64,000 nt of DNA from Oscillospiraceae bacterium (GCA_015067495.1 SVMI01000001.1:248001-312000); one strand, 5' to 3'; shown: positions 1 to 8,581, counted from the stretch's first letter. Notes: generated from the sequence alone by a model not told the origin. Numbers and translations are program-made.

Positions 1-1
1 G

Positions 2-385
2 CTTATCACCCAGCACGGCGTTGGTGTCTTTTATGTGGGCAACCAAGGTACCTTCGATGCCTATGTGCGCTCTGCTCTGCGGCAGTTCCAGGAGAAACAC
101 CCCCATATCCGGTATGCAGTGGTCCTGGCCTATATGCCCGGTAAGCAAACCGAGTATGACGATTTCTCGGATACCATGCTCCCGGAGGGCATTGAGGAAG
201 TTCACCCCCGGTATGCTCTCGACTGGCGAAACCGTTGGCTTCTGCGGGCGTCCCAATACATCGTTTGCTATATCCATCACCGCTGGGGCGGCGCTGCCAA
301 GTATGTGCAGATGGCTTTGCGGCAAGGAAAAACGGTTATCAATCTCTGCGCCAACAGCGTACTTGACGGAGGGAGCTTAAAATGA
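2..385 (+). CDS. SLOG-family (DUF1273-like) protein, 5' truncated by window edge
   Basis: The reading frame is open from base 2, so the start lies upstream of the window; the first GTG, at 35, is internal. Visible blocks are FYVGNQGTFD near the start, SDTMLPEGIE in the middle and SWGG-like HRWGGAAKYVQMA near the end. These match the Rossmann-like SLOG/DUF1273 proteins common in Firmicutes mobile elements, which are thought to bind nucleotide-derived ligands. Its last bases overlap the start of the lipoprotein gene (ATGA at 382-385), so the two are translationally coupled. The specific ligand and role are unknown. Confidence 0.7.
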   Translation, partial: LITQHGVGVFYVGNQGTFDAYVRSALRQFQEKHPHIRYAVVLAYMPGKQTEYDDFSDTMLPEGIEEVHPRYALDWRNRWLLRASQYIVCYIHHRWGGAAKYVQMALRQGKTVINLCANSVLDGGSLK

Positions 386-807
386 AAAGAGTACTGTGCG
401 TCGCCTTGGTGCTGCTGCTCCTGGCGGGATGCTCTGCGCCGGAACCTGCACCGACACCGATACCTGAGCCGGAGGGTTCTTATACACAAGACATTTATGA
501 GCTGACCTTCTCAGTGGCACGGGTCTCCGGCGGCTCCGCCCGGGACTGGGATTTTACCTATAGCCATAATGACGAGGTTATCACCAGTGGACACCGGGTT
601 CTGCTGTCAAAGGAAGTCTTTACCTTCTATTCTGTACAGTTAACTGTCACCGAAGATGGGAACCCCGATAATGCTTACAGCGATTCCTTCCCGGTGGCGC
701 TCTGCGCCGGTGGCTCCGGTGAGACGGAAATCACCGTAACGGCAGCGGATGGGCGTACTTCCACCTTCAAGATTGTTTGCACCGTAAAACGGGTCGGCAA
801 ATGTTAG
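382..807 (+). CDS. Small lipoprotein of unknown function
   Basis: The 141-residue product starts MKRVLCVALVLLLLAGC, a signal peptide with a lipobox (LAGC) at Cys17, followed by a Pro-rich linker (PEPAPTPIPEPE). It should be a diacylglyceryl-anchored protein on the outer face of the membrane. The remaining ~110 residues look like a compact beta-rich domain and match no family I recognise. A GGAGG sits just upstream within the end of the SLOG gene, and the ATGA overlap makes the ATG at 382 the natural start. It could sense or bind something at the surface of cells carrying the element, but nothing in the sequence shows this. Confidence 0.75.
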   Translation: MKRVLCVALVLLLLAGCSAPEPAPTPIPEPEGSYTQDIYELTFSVARVSGGSARDWDFTYSHNDEVITSGHRVLLSKEVFTFYSVQLTVTEDGNPDNAYSDSFPVALCAGGSGETEITVTAADGRTSTFKIVCTVKRVGKC

Positions 808-1123
808 TATCGCCCCAGTTTCTCTTTCCAGGAGCTAATTATCATTTTGACTGACAAAAGTTGTGCACCCCGCAACTCCGGTACGACGCAAGATGGAGCC
901 CCGGAAAAGCCTTTGCTTGAAAAGGACAAAAGGCAGGGCGACAGCGAAGCGACGTTAAGGGAGATACGGGGAACATAAAGCGAGATGCCATGCTTCTTGT
1001 GAAGAAAATGAAGGTTGTTTTACTTTACTTCAGAGAAAAAAGTAAAAGGAAATAATATAAGTGAAAGAACACAAAAGCCTTCATTTCTTTCATAATCTTC
1101 ATATTAAGAAGCAAGCATTAAAA
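808..1123. other. Non-coding stretch without recognised gene
   Basis: About 315 bases without a convincing reading frame. It holds a short inverted repeat TTTACTT/AAGTAAA near 1023-1045 and A-rich sequence, then the terminator at 1124-1150. I see no tRNA or known RNA motif. Confidence 0.5.
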
Positions 1124-1150
1124 TACCCCCGTGGAGGATCCACGGGGGTA
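1124..1150. terminator. Bidirectional hairpin terminator
   Basis: A perfect 12-bp stem (TACCCCCGTGGA, loop GGA, then its complement) sits 12 bases beyond the stop of the minus-strand helicase gene and faces the plus-strand lipoprotein gene. Confidence 0.7.
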
Positions 1151-1161
1151 TGGAGATGATA

Positions 1162-2814
1162 TCATCTGTATGTACTGAAAGCATCTTGCGTCAAAGTTTT
1201 GGGGCCGCTAATTACATTCCCTTGCGCGGTGTGTTTAATAAGGTCTTCTTTGGGAATTCCGTAGTGCGCTGCCAGCTTTTTCTTGAAATCTTCCATAGAA
1301 AGAGTATGCCCGTTGTTGTTACTTCTGCACCATTTGGTAAACGCGTTATAAACGGTCGTAATAGTATCACAAGCATTTTTGCCAGTGCTGACAAAATCTT
1401 CGAGGCATTCCGTTGCAAATGCAGTGACGATGTTGTTTGTCTTGGCGTACTCCTCACGAGCCTCAATAATGGCTTTCGGCTCAGTAAGCTTGTACCCATT
1501 TTTGATAACAACTTGTAGCGCCATGACTGCCTTATAAATAATGCCACTGGCCTCTGCAAACATCTTCTCCAGTAGCTTTGGGTCCCGCTCTTCCTCAGGG
1601 ATGACGTTATTGCACTTTACAATGCAGAACCGGTCATATACCCAGGTACCATCATCGCCGGAGAATACCGGCATCCGGTTGGTTGCAAAAATCAGACAGC
1701 CTCTGTACCGGAAGGTGAAACCCTGTTGAGACTTTCTTTCACCCATGATGCTATCGCCGCCAGTGAGCTGTTTGAAGGTACGCAGCTCCTTCAAAGACAT
1801 GAAGCCCATATCAGCAGAGCCAACCATACGCTTACCATAAACATAGCTGGTGCCGAATCGAGCTTCCAGACCAGACAGGTCAATGGCGAAGTGATTGCGT
1901 TCACCCAGCAGCATTTCCAGGAGCAGCTTTATCTGGGATTTGCCGGTATCACCGGGGCCTGTAAAGAACAACCCCTTTTTGAAGTGGGTGCCCCAAACAT
2001 TGGAGATGCAGATACCAATAAACGCCAGAATAAAGGCTTGCAAATCCTTGTCACCGTTTGTCAAGGTATCCAGGTACTTATCGAAGGTTGGTGTGGGGAT
2101 TTCTTTCGCAGGCCAGTCACAGGGTATTTGAATGGAAGACAGATGCTTAGGGTCATGTTTTGTCTTTTTCATCGTATCCAGATGTAGCACACCATTTTTG
2201 AAATTAATGATGTTTTGGTCCGCATTGAACTTACTCAGACTTACATAATCCAGGTCAGTCATAAGTTGCTCGTAAACCTCGTTAATAATGCTCATTTTCA
2301 CAAGCTCCGGGCGATACTTCGCAATTTCTCGCTTTATAACACCCTTAAAGACATTTTCACGAGCTTCTTGATAGACTCCGTCACGGTACCAATAGATGGC
2401 ACTGTATTGATTCATTTCGTCTGAGACCAACTGATAGTGAATCCGCTCCCGCATCCAGTCTGCCAACAGCGGGGCGCTGATTTTTTCCACTATCTTCTTG
2501 TTCCGCTCTTCCCGGATAATGAAGTACGGAACGGTTGCTGTGGCTTTGGCTGCCTGCAGCACCTGCTGAATCAGTTTTTTGCCGTAGTCATCCTTATCCC
2601 ACATAGCTTGGCAGCAAATAGAGGAATTGCGGAACATCTTGTCAATGAGTTTCGCATTGTCGGTTTTAGAGGCCAACATCGTGCACAGAGCACGCTCTGC
2701 ATCTTCAAAGGAAGCATAGGCAGAGACATCACGCTCGAAGTACAACTTTTTGAAAGCGCTGCAGTTGGGACCGGTGCTCAGCTTATCGATAATATCGTGA
2801 ATGTTGTCTGCCAT
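1162..2814 (-). CDS. Phage/plasmid D5/P4-family primase-helicase
   Basis: The 550-residue product is an SF3-type helicase of the kind that opens replication origins of phages, plasmids and ICEs. The Walker A motif GPGDTGKS lies at about residues 286-293, the acidic Walker B-like segment after it (KRMVGSADMG), and the sensor region includes CLIFATNRMP followed by DRFCIVKC. The first ~200 residues resemble the D5 N-terminal region; no zinc-binding or Toprim primase motif is visible, so primase activity is uncertain. The start chosen (MADNIHD) has AAAGGAGGG seven to eight bases upstream; an upstream in-frame extension to 2907 lacks such a site and overlaps the small gene before it. One base separates it from that gene. 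Confidence 0.85.
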   Translation of the reverse strand: MADNIHDIIDKLSTGPNCSAFKKLYFERDVSAYASFEDAERALCTMLASKTDNAKLIDKMFRNSSICCQAMWDKDDYGKKLIQQVLQAAKATATVPYFIIREERNKKIVEKISAPLLADWMRERIHYQLVSDEMNQYSAIYWYRDGVYQEARENVFKGVIKREIAKYRPELVKMSIINEVYEQLMTDLDYVSLSKFNADQNIINFKNGVLHLDTMKKTKHDPKHLSSIQIPCDWPAKEIPTPTFDKYLDTLTNGDKDLQAFILAFIGICISNVWGTHFKKGLFFTGPGDTGKSQIKLLLEMLLGERNHFAIDLSGLEARFGTSYVYGKRMVGSADMGFMSLKELRTFKQLTGGDSIMGERKSQQGFTFRYRGCLIFATNRMPVFSGDDGTWVYDRFCIVKCNNVIPEEERDPKLLEKMFAEASGIIYKAVMALQVVIKNGYKLTEPKAIIEAREEYAKTNNIVTAFATECLEDFVSTGKNACDTITTVYNAFTKWCRSNNNGHTLSMEDFKKKLAAHYGIPKEDLIKHTAQGNVISGPKTLTQDAFSTYR

Positions 2815-2815
2815 A

Positions 2816-2944
2816 TCAGTTGCCCTCCTTTCCGGTAGGCTGGTCCTGAACGCCACGAATGTGGCGATCAGAACCGCCCATAGCAACGATGTTAGGGTGC
2901 GCGGCATTATACACCTCGCGCGGGGTGTTTGTAATCTTATCCAT
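2816..2944 (-). CDS. Small conserved-type protein (42 aa) upstream of the helicase
   Basis: This short frame starts MDKITNTPREVYNAAHPN and ends QDQPTGKEGN. A GAAAGGTGG ribosome binding site precedes the ATG at 2944, and the stop lies one base before the helicase start, which argues for a real, co-translated gene. It has no membrane segment or recognisable motif. Function unknown; position suggests a role in the element's replication module. Confidence 0.55.
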   Translation of the reverse strand: MDKITNTPREVYNAAHPNIVAMGGSDRHIRGVQDQPTGKEGN

Positions 2945-3077
2945 TAGATTACCACCTTTCGTAGTATTCGGCTTGCGCCGTGTGAGCTTTCCGGCTCTTA
3001 AGAAGAATGACATTCACACCCGGTAAACACCGCGAAAAACGCATTATCTCGGAGCCTGGATTGCCCGGTCACCCCTT

Positions 3078-3120
3078 ATATGACAGATTTGCTCGGAAAA
3101 GCGGCGGCTTGTACACAAGC
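3078..3120 (-). promoter_or_regulatory. Candidate promoter/operator element of the replication module
   Basis: Read on the minus strand it contains GCTTGTGTACAA and, further on, CTGTCATATAA, the same two submotifs seen upstream of genes at 8516 and 9229, although here 22 rather than 8 bases apart. It lies about 135 bases before the 42-residue gene. The rest of 2945-3226 shows nothing else. Confidence 0.3.
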
Positions 3121-3226
3121 TTTTTGAAAACCGAACTTTTAAAGCGGGTAATCAACGGATTTTCTTGAAATCCACGAATATATCCGCACAAATTTCTCTG
3201 AAAAAATATTTTTTAAAATATAAAAT

Positions 3227-3250
3227 CCCCCAGTGCCGAAGCACTGAGGG
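3227..3250 (-). terminator. Rho-independent terminator
   Basis: A stem around CAGTGC-CGAA-GCACTG with flanking C/G runs lies just past the stop of the gene at 3266 and is followed, on the minus strand, by a long A/T-rich stretch. Confidence 0.65.
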
Positions 3251-3265
3251 AGTCGTTGTGGGCCA

Positions 3266-4024
3266 TCAACCGGGGTCTGCCCTATGCAATTTACAGCTGC
3301 ACGGACAGTGGCGACAATCGTTTTCAGCGATAAAATCATCCACTTCCGGCGTTTCTGTAAACATTTTACTGCGGGTATGATATGCCCGGCGTACCAAACG
3401 GTACAATCGACAGAGGTCTGCGGCTTCCGAATTTGCGGATGCAGTCTCAGTGAAGGATATCATAGCCTCCCCGTCACGCTCATACCGAAAAGCATAAACA
3501 TCGCAGGGGTCCGCATCGCCACCTTCGTGCGTTTGAATAATCCAAATACGCCTGTCCACATCTCCAAGTCCATTGGCACGGTATGCGGGAGAACCCTCAT
3601 AAAAATCCGGTACCCACCGTAATGCAGGATCGGTAGATCCTGCATCACGGATAAGTGCTTTAACAAAACATCCGGCGCGTTCTGCATAGCGTTCCTGCAG
3701 TGTCATGCGCTTGCGCTGGGTAATGCGGTCGTAGATGGTTCCGAGTGAATTATGGACACCATCCGCAGTCCATTCCGTGCTCGACATCCGATGCTTGCCG
3801 TTTTTCCGGCAACGCAGCTTATACTGGACATGGTCGTCATTTTTCTCCATGCATACCAGGACGACGGACATACCGTCTGCATTGAAATACTGGTATCTGG
3901 GCATGTCGTTGATGCGCCCGGGAATTTCTTTCCAATGGTCCAGCCAAGCGGAGTTTTTCGATTGCTCCAGCATACTCCGGACATAAATTTCTACGGGGCT
4001 CTCGGGTTGTACAGTTTCATTCAT
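3266..4024 (-). CDS. Hypothetical mobile-element protein (252 aa)
   Basis: The protein begins MNETVQPESPVEIYVRSM and is rich in charged and aromatic residues, without signal peptide or membrane segment. The C-terminus has a Cys/His cluster (NDCRHCPCSCKLHR) that could bind zinc. No family recognised. The start at 4024 has CTGGAG nine bases upstream; the longer in-frame start at 4075 has none. It lies downstream of, and in the same direction as, the recombinase and the 111-residue gene, but a ~245-base gap with hairpins separates it, so it may have its own promoter. Confidence 0.6.
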   Translation of the reverse strand: MNETVQPESPVEIYVRSMLEQSKNSAWLDHWKEIPGRINDMPRYQYFNADGMSVVLVCMEKNDDHVQYKLRCRKNGKHRMSSTEWTADGVHNSLGTIYDRITQRKRMTLQERYAERAGCFVKALIRDAGSTDPALRWVPDFYEGSPAYRANGLGDVDRRIWIIQTHEGGDADPCDVYAFRYERDGEAMISFTETASANSEAADLCRLYRLVRRAYHTRSKMFTETPEVDDFIAENDCRHCPCSCKLHRADPG

Positions 4025-4095
4025 GTGTGTAATCTCCAGTCTGTAATTTATTATGAAAGGCACAGCGCCCATCATTCGGTTTTAAGGGTGCTGCG

Positions 4096-4160
4096 CACCG
4101 GGGAGGGAAAGCGAAAGAAAAACTCCCCGGTGGCAGCGAGTGTTGTAGGCAAGGCCTACA
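4096..4160. repeat. Two consecutive hairpins in the gap before the 252-aa gene
   Basis: A perfect 10-bp stem, CACCGGGGAG with its complement at 4123-4132, is followed by a perfect 7-bp stem TGTAGGC-AAG-GCCTACA at 4144-4160. On the minus strand they would lie in the leader of the gene starting at 4024. Their role (terminator, attenuator or protein site) is open. Confidence 0.5.
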
Positions 4161-4269
4161 TTTATCAATAAGCACGGAGTAGAAAGGATAAGACCTCCGC
4201 GCCGGGATAAAGCGTACTCCTATCAGCTTTCTTCTATAGGAATTATGACATTTTGGTTAGACGATAAAA

Positions 4270-4605
4270 TCAGAAATAGAATTCATCTGGCACGCGCTGC
4301 CATCTGATGCCGACGGGCGAATCGCTCAGAACATACTTGGTCTTGCCGACCATTTTGAAGAACTCCCCACCGGTGCTGGTGATTTCCTCGCCACCGAAAT
4401 ATACTTCGCTGACGGTGCCATCTCTGTCGTACTCGTAATGGCCGAACTCAATCAGGCGCTTTGGGGCCAGCATAGTCATCCAGCGGCACAGGTCAGCCAT
4501 GAACATAAATTGGGTTTCGTCCCCGTAAATCATAATGGTTTCCTCGCGGGGAGCATTGAGGCTGTCTTTTGCTCTGATGAAATAGGTTGCGTATTGCAGT
4601 TTCAT
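4270..4605 (-). CDS. Hypothetical protein (111 aa)
   Basis: A soluble, mixed-charge protein starting MKLQYATYFIRAKDSLNAP. GGAGG lies seven bases before the ATG, inside the spacer after the tyrosine recombinase stop, 27 bases away, so the two genes are probably co-transcribed. No recognised domain; the sequence ends SPVGIRWQRVPDEFYF. It could be a recombinase accessory protein by position only. Confidence 0.6.
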   Translation of the reverse strand: MKLQYATYFIRAKDSLNAPREETIMIYGDETQFMFMADLCRWMTMLAPKRLIEFGHYEYDRDGTVSEVYFGGEEITSTGGEFFKMVGKTKYVLSDSPVGIRWQRVPDEFYF

Positions 4606-4632
4606 TTGTTTTCCTCCATAGATATATATTTT

Positions 4633-5505
4633 TTACAAGCGGATGTAGTGCTCAGCGACAACATTGATACGACCTTGAGAATGGCCGAGCGCTGCCGAGG
4701 CATAGCCCATTGCACGACGGTCCAGAGGTGGGCGGCCACGCATATCCTTTCTCCGATAGTAGCGGTCTTCCTTGGGGATATCTTCTGTTTTCCGAGCGTG
4801 CATGAGGTACACAGTAGTCGCGTACTCTGCGCGATATGAATGGATGTCAGCTCCATTAGGGATTTTTTCAAATACTCTACCAGTGCCGGCCGCCTGCATC
4901 ATGCCGACAATCTTGGCAACATTCCCGACGATTGGTGCTTTTCGGGGTCTGCCTCCTTTGGACATCTTATTGACCAGGATACACCATCTGCCATCGTCAC
5001 CTTTTACCAGCTTGTCTCCCGTCAGAGCACGCAGCTCAGCGCGGCGAAGTCCGGTGCTGCGGCAGAACTCCACAAAGTCTGCATGGTTTGCTTCTGAGAA
5101 GTGCGCATCACGAACGGCTTGCCGTCGTGATCGCACGATGTTCTTACGCAGACGAGGTGGTACAGATATGTAATCAGCTGCGGTATCTCCGTACAGCTTG
5201 CAGAGTGCAGCCCTTTCAAGATGTATGGTGTATGCGCTCTTCTTCTCCTCGTCAATCCGAAGTCGGAGCCATTCATCGGCGTACTGGCGACACTGTGCGA
5301 GAGTCTTGCAGCCGTACTTCTCTCGACAGTACCGAATGAAATAGATGCAGTGGCGCTGATATGCCTTGTAGGTGTTCCATGAGAAAATATGTTCCTTGGC
5401 GGACCCAGCAAGCTTATGTGCGTGCTTGCTCTCTCCAATGCGGAGCTTGCTTTGCAGCACTTCCGTTACCTGCAAGGTCAACGACTTCTTATTCTTATGT
5501 CCCAT
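4633..5505 (-). CDS. Tyrosine recombinase (integrase-like)
   Basis: The 290-residue product carries the tyrosine recombinase signature in order: an N-terminal SAM-like/core-binding region to about residue 125, the first catalytic Arg in STGLRRAELRAL, then HSYR (the HxxR box) in the C-terminal third, LGHS, and the nucleophile Tyr in AEHYIRL at the very end. Such enzymes make and reseal the strand cuts in integration and excision. AAGGAGG precedes the ATG with good spacing. Its leader (5506-5900 on this strand) holds two tandem structured repeats. The target site is not known; it may be the integrase of the surrounding element or a passenger. Confidence 0.8.
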   Translation of the reverse strand: MGHKNKKSLTLQVTEVLQSKLRIGESKHAHKLAGSAKEHIFSWNTYKAYQRHCIYFIRYCREKYGCKTLAQCRQYADEWLRLRIDEEKKSAYTIHLERAALCKLYGDTAADYISVPPRLRKNIVRSRRQAVRDAHFSEANHADFVEFCRSTGLRRAELRALTGDKLVKGDDGRWCILVNKMSKGGRPRKAPIVGNVAKIVGMMQAAGTGRVFEKIPNGADIHSYRAEYATTVYLMHARKTEDIPKEDRYYRRKDMRGRPPLDRRAMGYASAALGHSQGRINVVAEHYIRL

Positions 5506-5549
5506 CCTAATGCCTCCTTGCGGGTATTATCTGTTAAGGCTAAAAGCAT

Positions 5550-5704
5550 ACCCACTCTTATTTACTGCCGCAGGCAGATGGTGTTATGGACCACCGGCTG
5601 ATTCGATAATCAGCAAAGGGAAAAAGGGTATATGCGAAACCCACTCTTGGTTTGCCAAACACGGCGGGATGTTATGGACCACCCTTGCTGATATATCGCC
5701 ATCA
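5550..5704. repeat. Two tandem structured units in the recombinase leader
   Basis: Two units start at 5550 and 5639. Each has ACCCACTCTT, then a small hairpin with different sequence in each copy (CTGCC-GCA-GGCAG; GTTTG-C-CAAAC), then GTTATGGACCACC, then a second hairpin (GCTGATT-CGAT-AATCAGC; GCTGAT-8-ATCAGC). Spacing between conserved blocks is 33 and 32 bases. Conserved blocks with changing but paired hairpins suggest a folded RNA, or recombinase binding sites on DNA. Confidence 0.6.
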
Positions 5705-5994
5705 GCGGCGCATGACGAGTTGTGTACAAATCTGCCCTCCGGCATTTTTCTGAGCGCTGTCGTTTATCCTCCTTTCAAGCTTGTTCTTTTTCGGCTCAGG
5801 GTGTCGTCCCCGCAGCTGGCTGCTGCGTCGGCGGTTGGTCCCGTCATGCGGGGACCGTGTTTTTCGTTGTCTGTGGTATCATACTCTCGCTATAATAATG
5901 ACAGAGAGAGGCGCATCACAGTACTGTTAACCGGCGCGCTGTGCCCATCACATATCTGATGCGTGCGCGCCTCTGAACAGCTACGGGGTGCGGG

Positions 5995-6041
5995 GCTAAA
6001 TGTTTACTCATACATATAAACATGATGAGTAACCATTTAGC
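5995..6041. repeat. Inverted repeat, 17-bp arms
   Basis: The arms GCTAAATG-T-TTACTCAT and ATGAGTAA-C-CATTTAGC pair with one mismatch around a 13-base loop and are followed by GCAGTTTTT on the plus strand. Another imperfect inverted repeat (GAGGCGCATCA ... CGCGCCTC) lies just before, at 5913-5973. It could end transcription or bind a regulator. Confidence 0.5.
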
Positions 6042-6138
6042 GCAGTTTTTCACCCATCCCATAGACGCAAAAATACCGCGCCATTGAACGGCACGGCATA
6101 TTTGGTCTACAGAATGTTCTCAAAAGCTGCTGATAGCA

Positions 6139-6167
6139 TTGAAAAAAGTCGATTTTTGTGGTATAAT
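6139..6167 (+). promoter_or_regulatory. Sigma-A-type promoter
   Basis: TTGAAA and TATAAT are separated by exactly 17 bases, 38 bases before the start of the AP2-like gene. Confidence 0.7.
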
Positions 6168-6204
6168 GTAGGAACTAAATTTTCGGGCACAGGAGGTGGT
6201 TAGC

Positions 6205-6675
6205 GTGCCCACAAAAATCATTATCGGCAGAAAATACGGTGCGCTGACCGTTGACGCTGCCACGACAGAAAAAGACTATCGCGGACGGACGCTGTACCTC
6301 TGCACCTGTGAGTGCACCGGAACACGCCTCGTTGCTGCTGACCGGCTGCTTTCAGGGAATGTCGTTTCCTGCGGCTGTGCGCAGAAAAAGGCGCGGGCAC
6401 AAATCGGCGGCAGTAAGGAACGGCGCGGCTGGACTTTGGAAGAAGATGCCGCGCGGATTGCGAAGCGCATGACCGGCTGCAAAGGCATTTACCAGAGGGG
6501 CAAGTCCTTCATCGCCCAGATTAAAATCCAATACAGAACCTACTACATCGGCTCCTATCGAACCGAAGAGGACGCCATCAGAGACCGGGAATCCGTTGTC
6601 CGGATGCGCATCACAGAAGGCGATGATGCAGCGATTGCGCTCATCCAACGCCTGCGAAGCCGCCTCCATAGGTAG
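6205..6675 (+). CDS. AP2-like DNA-binding domain protein
   Basis: The ~156-residue protein has two parts. Residues ~5-55 contain a Cys-rich segment (YLCTCECTGTR ... SCGCAQKK) of the kind common in phage HNH/homing-endonuclease-associated proteins. The C-terminal ~50 residues (GIYQRGKSFIAQIKI ... YYIGSYRTEEDAIRDRE) match the AP2/ERF-type three-strand DNA-binding fold. No complete HNH nuclease motif is seen, so it is probably a DNA-binding protein rather than an active endonuclease. The GTG at 6205 is chosen because AGGAGG lies eight bases before it; the GTG at 6196 is inside that site. It shares the strong promoter at 6139 with the lipoprotein gene downstream. Confidence 0.65.
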   Translation: MPTKIIIGRKYGALTVDAATTEKDYRGRTLYLCTCECTGTRLVAADRLLSGNVVSCGCAQKKARAQIGGSKERRGWTLEEDAARIAKRMTGCKGIYQRGKSFIAQIKIQYRTYYIGSYRTEEDAIRDRESVVRMRITEGDDAAIALIQRLRSRLHR

Positions 6676-6726
6676 CGGCACAATTTGACCCACCCGACTA
6701 ATTTCACTCTTTCAGGAGGATATCAT

Positions 6727-8052
6727 ATGCAATCCAATTTCAAAAAATTTCTCGCAGCCCTACTACTGGCTGCGATGATGCTGAGCCTATTTGCAGGCTG
6801 TCAGACCACAACCCCGGAGCTGAACCATACCCACGGCTCCACGGTGCAAGTTCCCGGCAGCACCGGCACAAACCCCACTACGGGCACCACGAAACCCACA
6901 GAAAGCACCCCAGGTACGGATGTAACGGTTCCCGTCACACAACCCACCGACCCAACACAACCTTCCACGCAACCTACTGACCCTACGCAGCCCACCACTC
7001 AGCCTACCGACCCTACGCAGCCCACCACTCAGCCTACTGACCCCACCCAGCTTACCAGATGCGCGCACAGTTGGTCCGATTGGACGGTCCAAAAAGAAGC
7101 GGGTTGTGAAACTGACGGCACAAAAATTCGTATTTGCCAGCTCTGCAGCAATGCGCAGCAGGAGTCAATCCCCGCAACTGGCCATAACTGGGACGAAGGT
7201 AAAGTGACCACGACTCCTACCACTTGCGATGACGTTGGTGTTAAGACCTACACTTGTAAAACTTGCGGACAGAAGAAAGTGACCCAGATTACTGGCTCTC
7301 ACTCTTTTGGTGCATGGGAATACGAGGAGTATACTTACACCTACAAGTCTGCTTCTGGTAAGACTAAGACTGCAGTTTCTCACCGCAAGGTGCGTTATTG
7401 CACTAAGTGCAATTATAAGGAAACTGATGGCACCGCAAACCACAAGTGCTTTATTGGCGCTGATAACCACACCGTAACGGTTGAGCGTGAAGGCACTTGC
7501 CAGCAAACCAAGGTATATCGCTCTACTTGTACTGTTTGTGGCTGGTCCACAACGTATGACAATGGGGAGTATGGTAAGCATACCACCAAGTTTGAAAAAC
7601 GTCATCTCACTGACTACACTGAGTATACCAATGAGCTTGACGTTACCATCCAAACATGCACAACATGCGGCGGTATTGATTATGTATATTCCGTGGGCAA
7701 GGGCTATGAACGCTATCGCATGAAGTATTATGTGAGTTGTAACAGCGGCTCTGCATATGCAGGACAAAATGTTGTAGCTATCACAGATGACCGCCTCATC
7801 AAGCATCCTACATGGCAATTCGTAACCCGTAACGAAAAGTTTGATTCGGAAGGATACCTCATTCAATGGGATTATATCTGGCATGATAAGAACGGCAATC
7901 GTTACAGTCAAACCATCAAGATGGAAGACATTCCTGCGATGTTTGAGGCTGCTGGCTACGACATGAGTAAGTACGAAGGTTATTCTTCTGTGACCTATCA
8001 ACTCATTATTGATGGCAACCGAGTACGTCCGTATAAGATTTCGTTCTCTTAA
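6727..8052 (+). CDS. Large surface lipoprotein with Thr/Pro repeat linker and Cys-pair domains
   Basis: The 441-residue product begins with a signal peptide and lipobox (LFAGC, Cys about 24). A Thr/Pro-rich spacer follows, with repeats of TQPTDP at about residues 75-110; it probably lifts the rest off the membrane or through the cell wall. After it come several CxxC pairs (RICQLCSN, YTCKTCGQ, YCTKCNY, STCTVCGW, QTCTTCGG) in repeats starting with HSW/HNW-like motifs, a layout common in surface proteins of gut Firmicutes. The C-terminal ~100 residues form an unknown domain. AGGAGG supports the ATG at 6727; the upstream in-frame ATG lacks one. A terminator follows at 8131. Confidence 0.75.
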   Translation: MQSNFKKFLAALLLAAMMLSLFAGCQTTTPELNHTHGSTVQVPGSTGTNPTTGTTKPTESTPGTDVTVPVTQPTDPTQPSTQPTDPTQPTTQPTDPTQPTTQPTDPTQLTRCAHSWSDWTVQKEAGCETDGTKIRICQLCSNAQQESIPATGHNWDEGKVTTTPTTCDDVGVKTYTCKTCGQKKVTQITGSHSFGAWEYEEYTYTYKSASGKTKTAVSHRKVRYCTKCNYKETDGTANHKCFIGADNHTVTVEREGTCQQTKVYRSTCTVCGWSTTYDNGEYGKHTTKFEKRHLTDYTEYTNELDVTIQTCTTCGGIDYVYSVGKGYERYRMKYYVSCNSGSAYAGQNVVAITDDRLIKHPTWQFVTRNEKFDSEGYLIQWDYIWHDKNGNRYSQTIKMEDIPAMFEAAGYDMSKYEGYSSVTYQLIIDGNRVRPYKISFS

Positions 8053-8130
8053 TTCCTGGCGAAATACCTCTCCTTGCGGATTGCCAACCTAAGATTGGGG
8101 TTCCGCAAAAAGAAGAGCTTAATGACAGGC

Positions 8131-8158
8131 AGCCCCGTGCGTGATCGCACGGGGCTTT
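8131..8158 (+). terminator. Rho-independent terminator
   Basis: AGCCCCGTGC and GCACGGGGCT form a perfect 10-bp stem followed by TTTCGTCTGTT. It ends the AP2-lipoprotein unit and also faces the minus-strand gene at 8175. Confidence 0.7.
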
Positions 8159-8174
8159 CGTCTGTTCTATCAGC

Positions 8175-8516
8175 TTACAGAAAAATAGGCTCTTCCTCAG
8201 CTACGCCATTCAGAGAGCGCAGCTTCTCAATGATGTTCTTCAAAAGGGCGCAGGTGGTCTTGTTCCCATTGAAGGTCAGGCTTTTGGTATAGTAGCAGTG
8301 CCGGTACGACTCATGATAGCTACTCCAAAAAGCGATAACATCGGTGCCCAGTTGAACCTTTACATCGGTACTCCAATTGGTCTTACCATGCCCTTCCCAC
8401 AAATAGGAGTGAGAGTATTTTGCAATTTCCCACGTGATTTTGCTCAGCTCCCGGATGGCAACTTCCCGCTCCTCGGGCGTCATAGCTTCCAGATTTTTCT
8501 CAAGACTGCGTTTCAT
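8175..8516 (-). CDS. Hypothetical protein (113 aa)
   Basis: A soluble protein starting MKRSLEKNLEAMTPEERE, helical at the N-terminus (EREVAIRELSKITWEIAKYS) and ending EEEPIFL. Not recognised. The ATG at 8516 is preferred since AAAGGA lies ten bases before it. Its upstream region carries the same two-part element as the gene at 9229, so both may be co-expressed. Confidence 0.55.
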   Translation of the reverse strand: MKRSLEKNLEAMTPEEREVAIRELSKITWEIAKYSHSYLWEGHGKTNWSTDVKVQLGTDVIAFWSSYHESYRHCYYTKSLTFNGNKTTCALLKNIIEKLRSLNGVAEEEPIFL

Positions 8517-8581
8517 ATGTAAATATCCTTTCATCACCGGGGTGGAATTTCATATAGATGCCCGGTTTTTATTTCAAATCT

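Noticed and set aside
5372-5959. 195-codon plus-strand frame over the recombinase leader
   Set aside because: It crosses the structured tandem units and several inverted repeats, and has no protein-like pattern.
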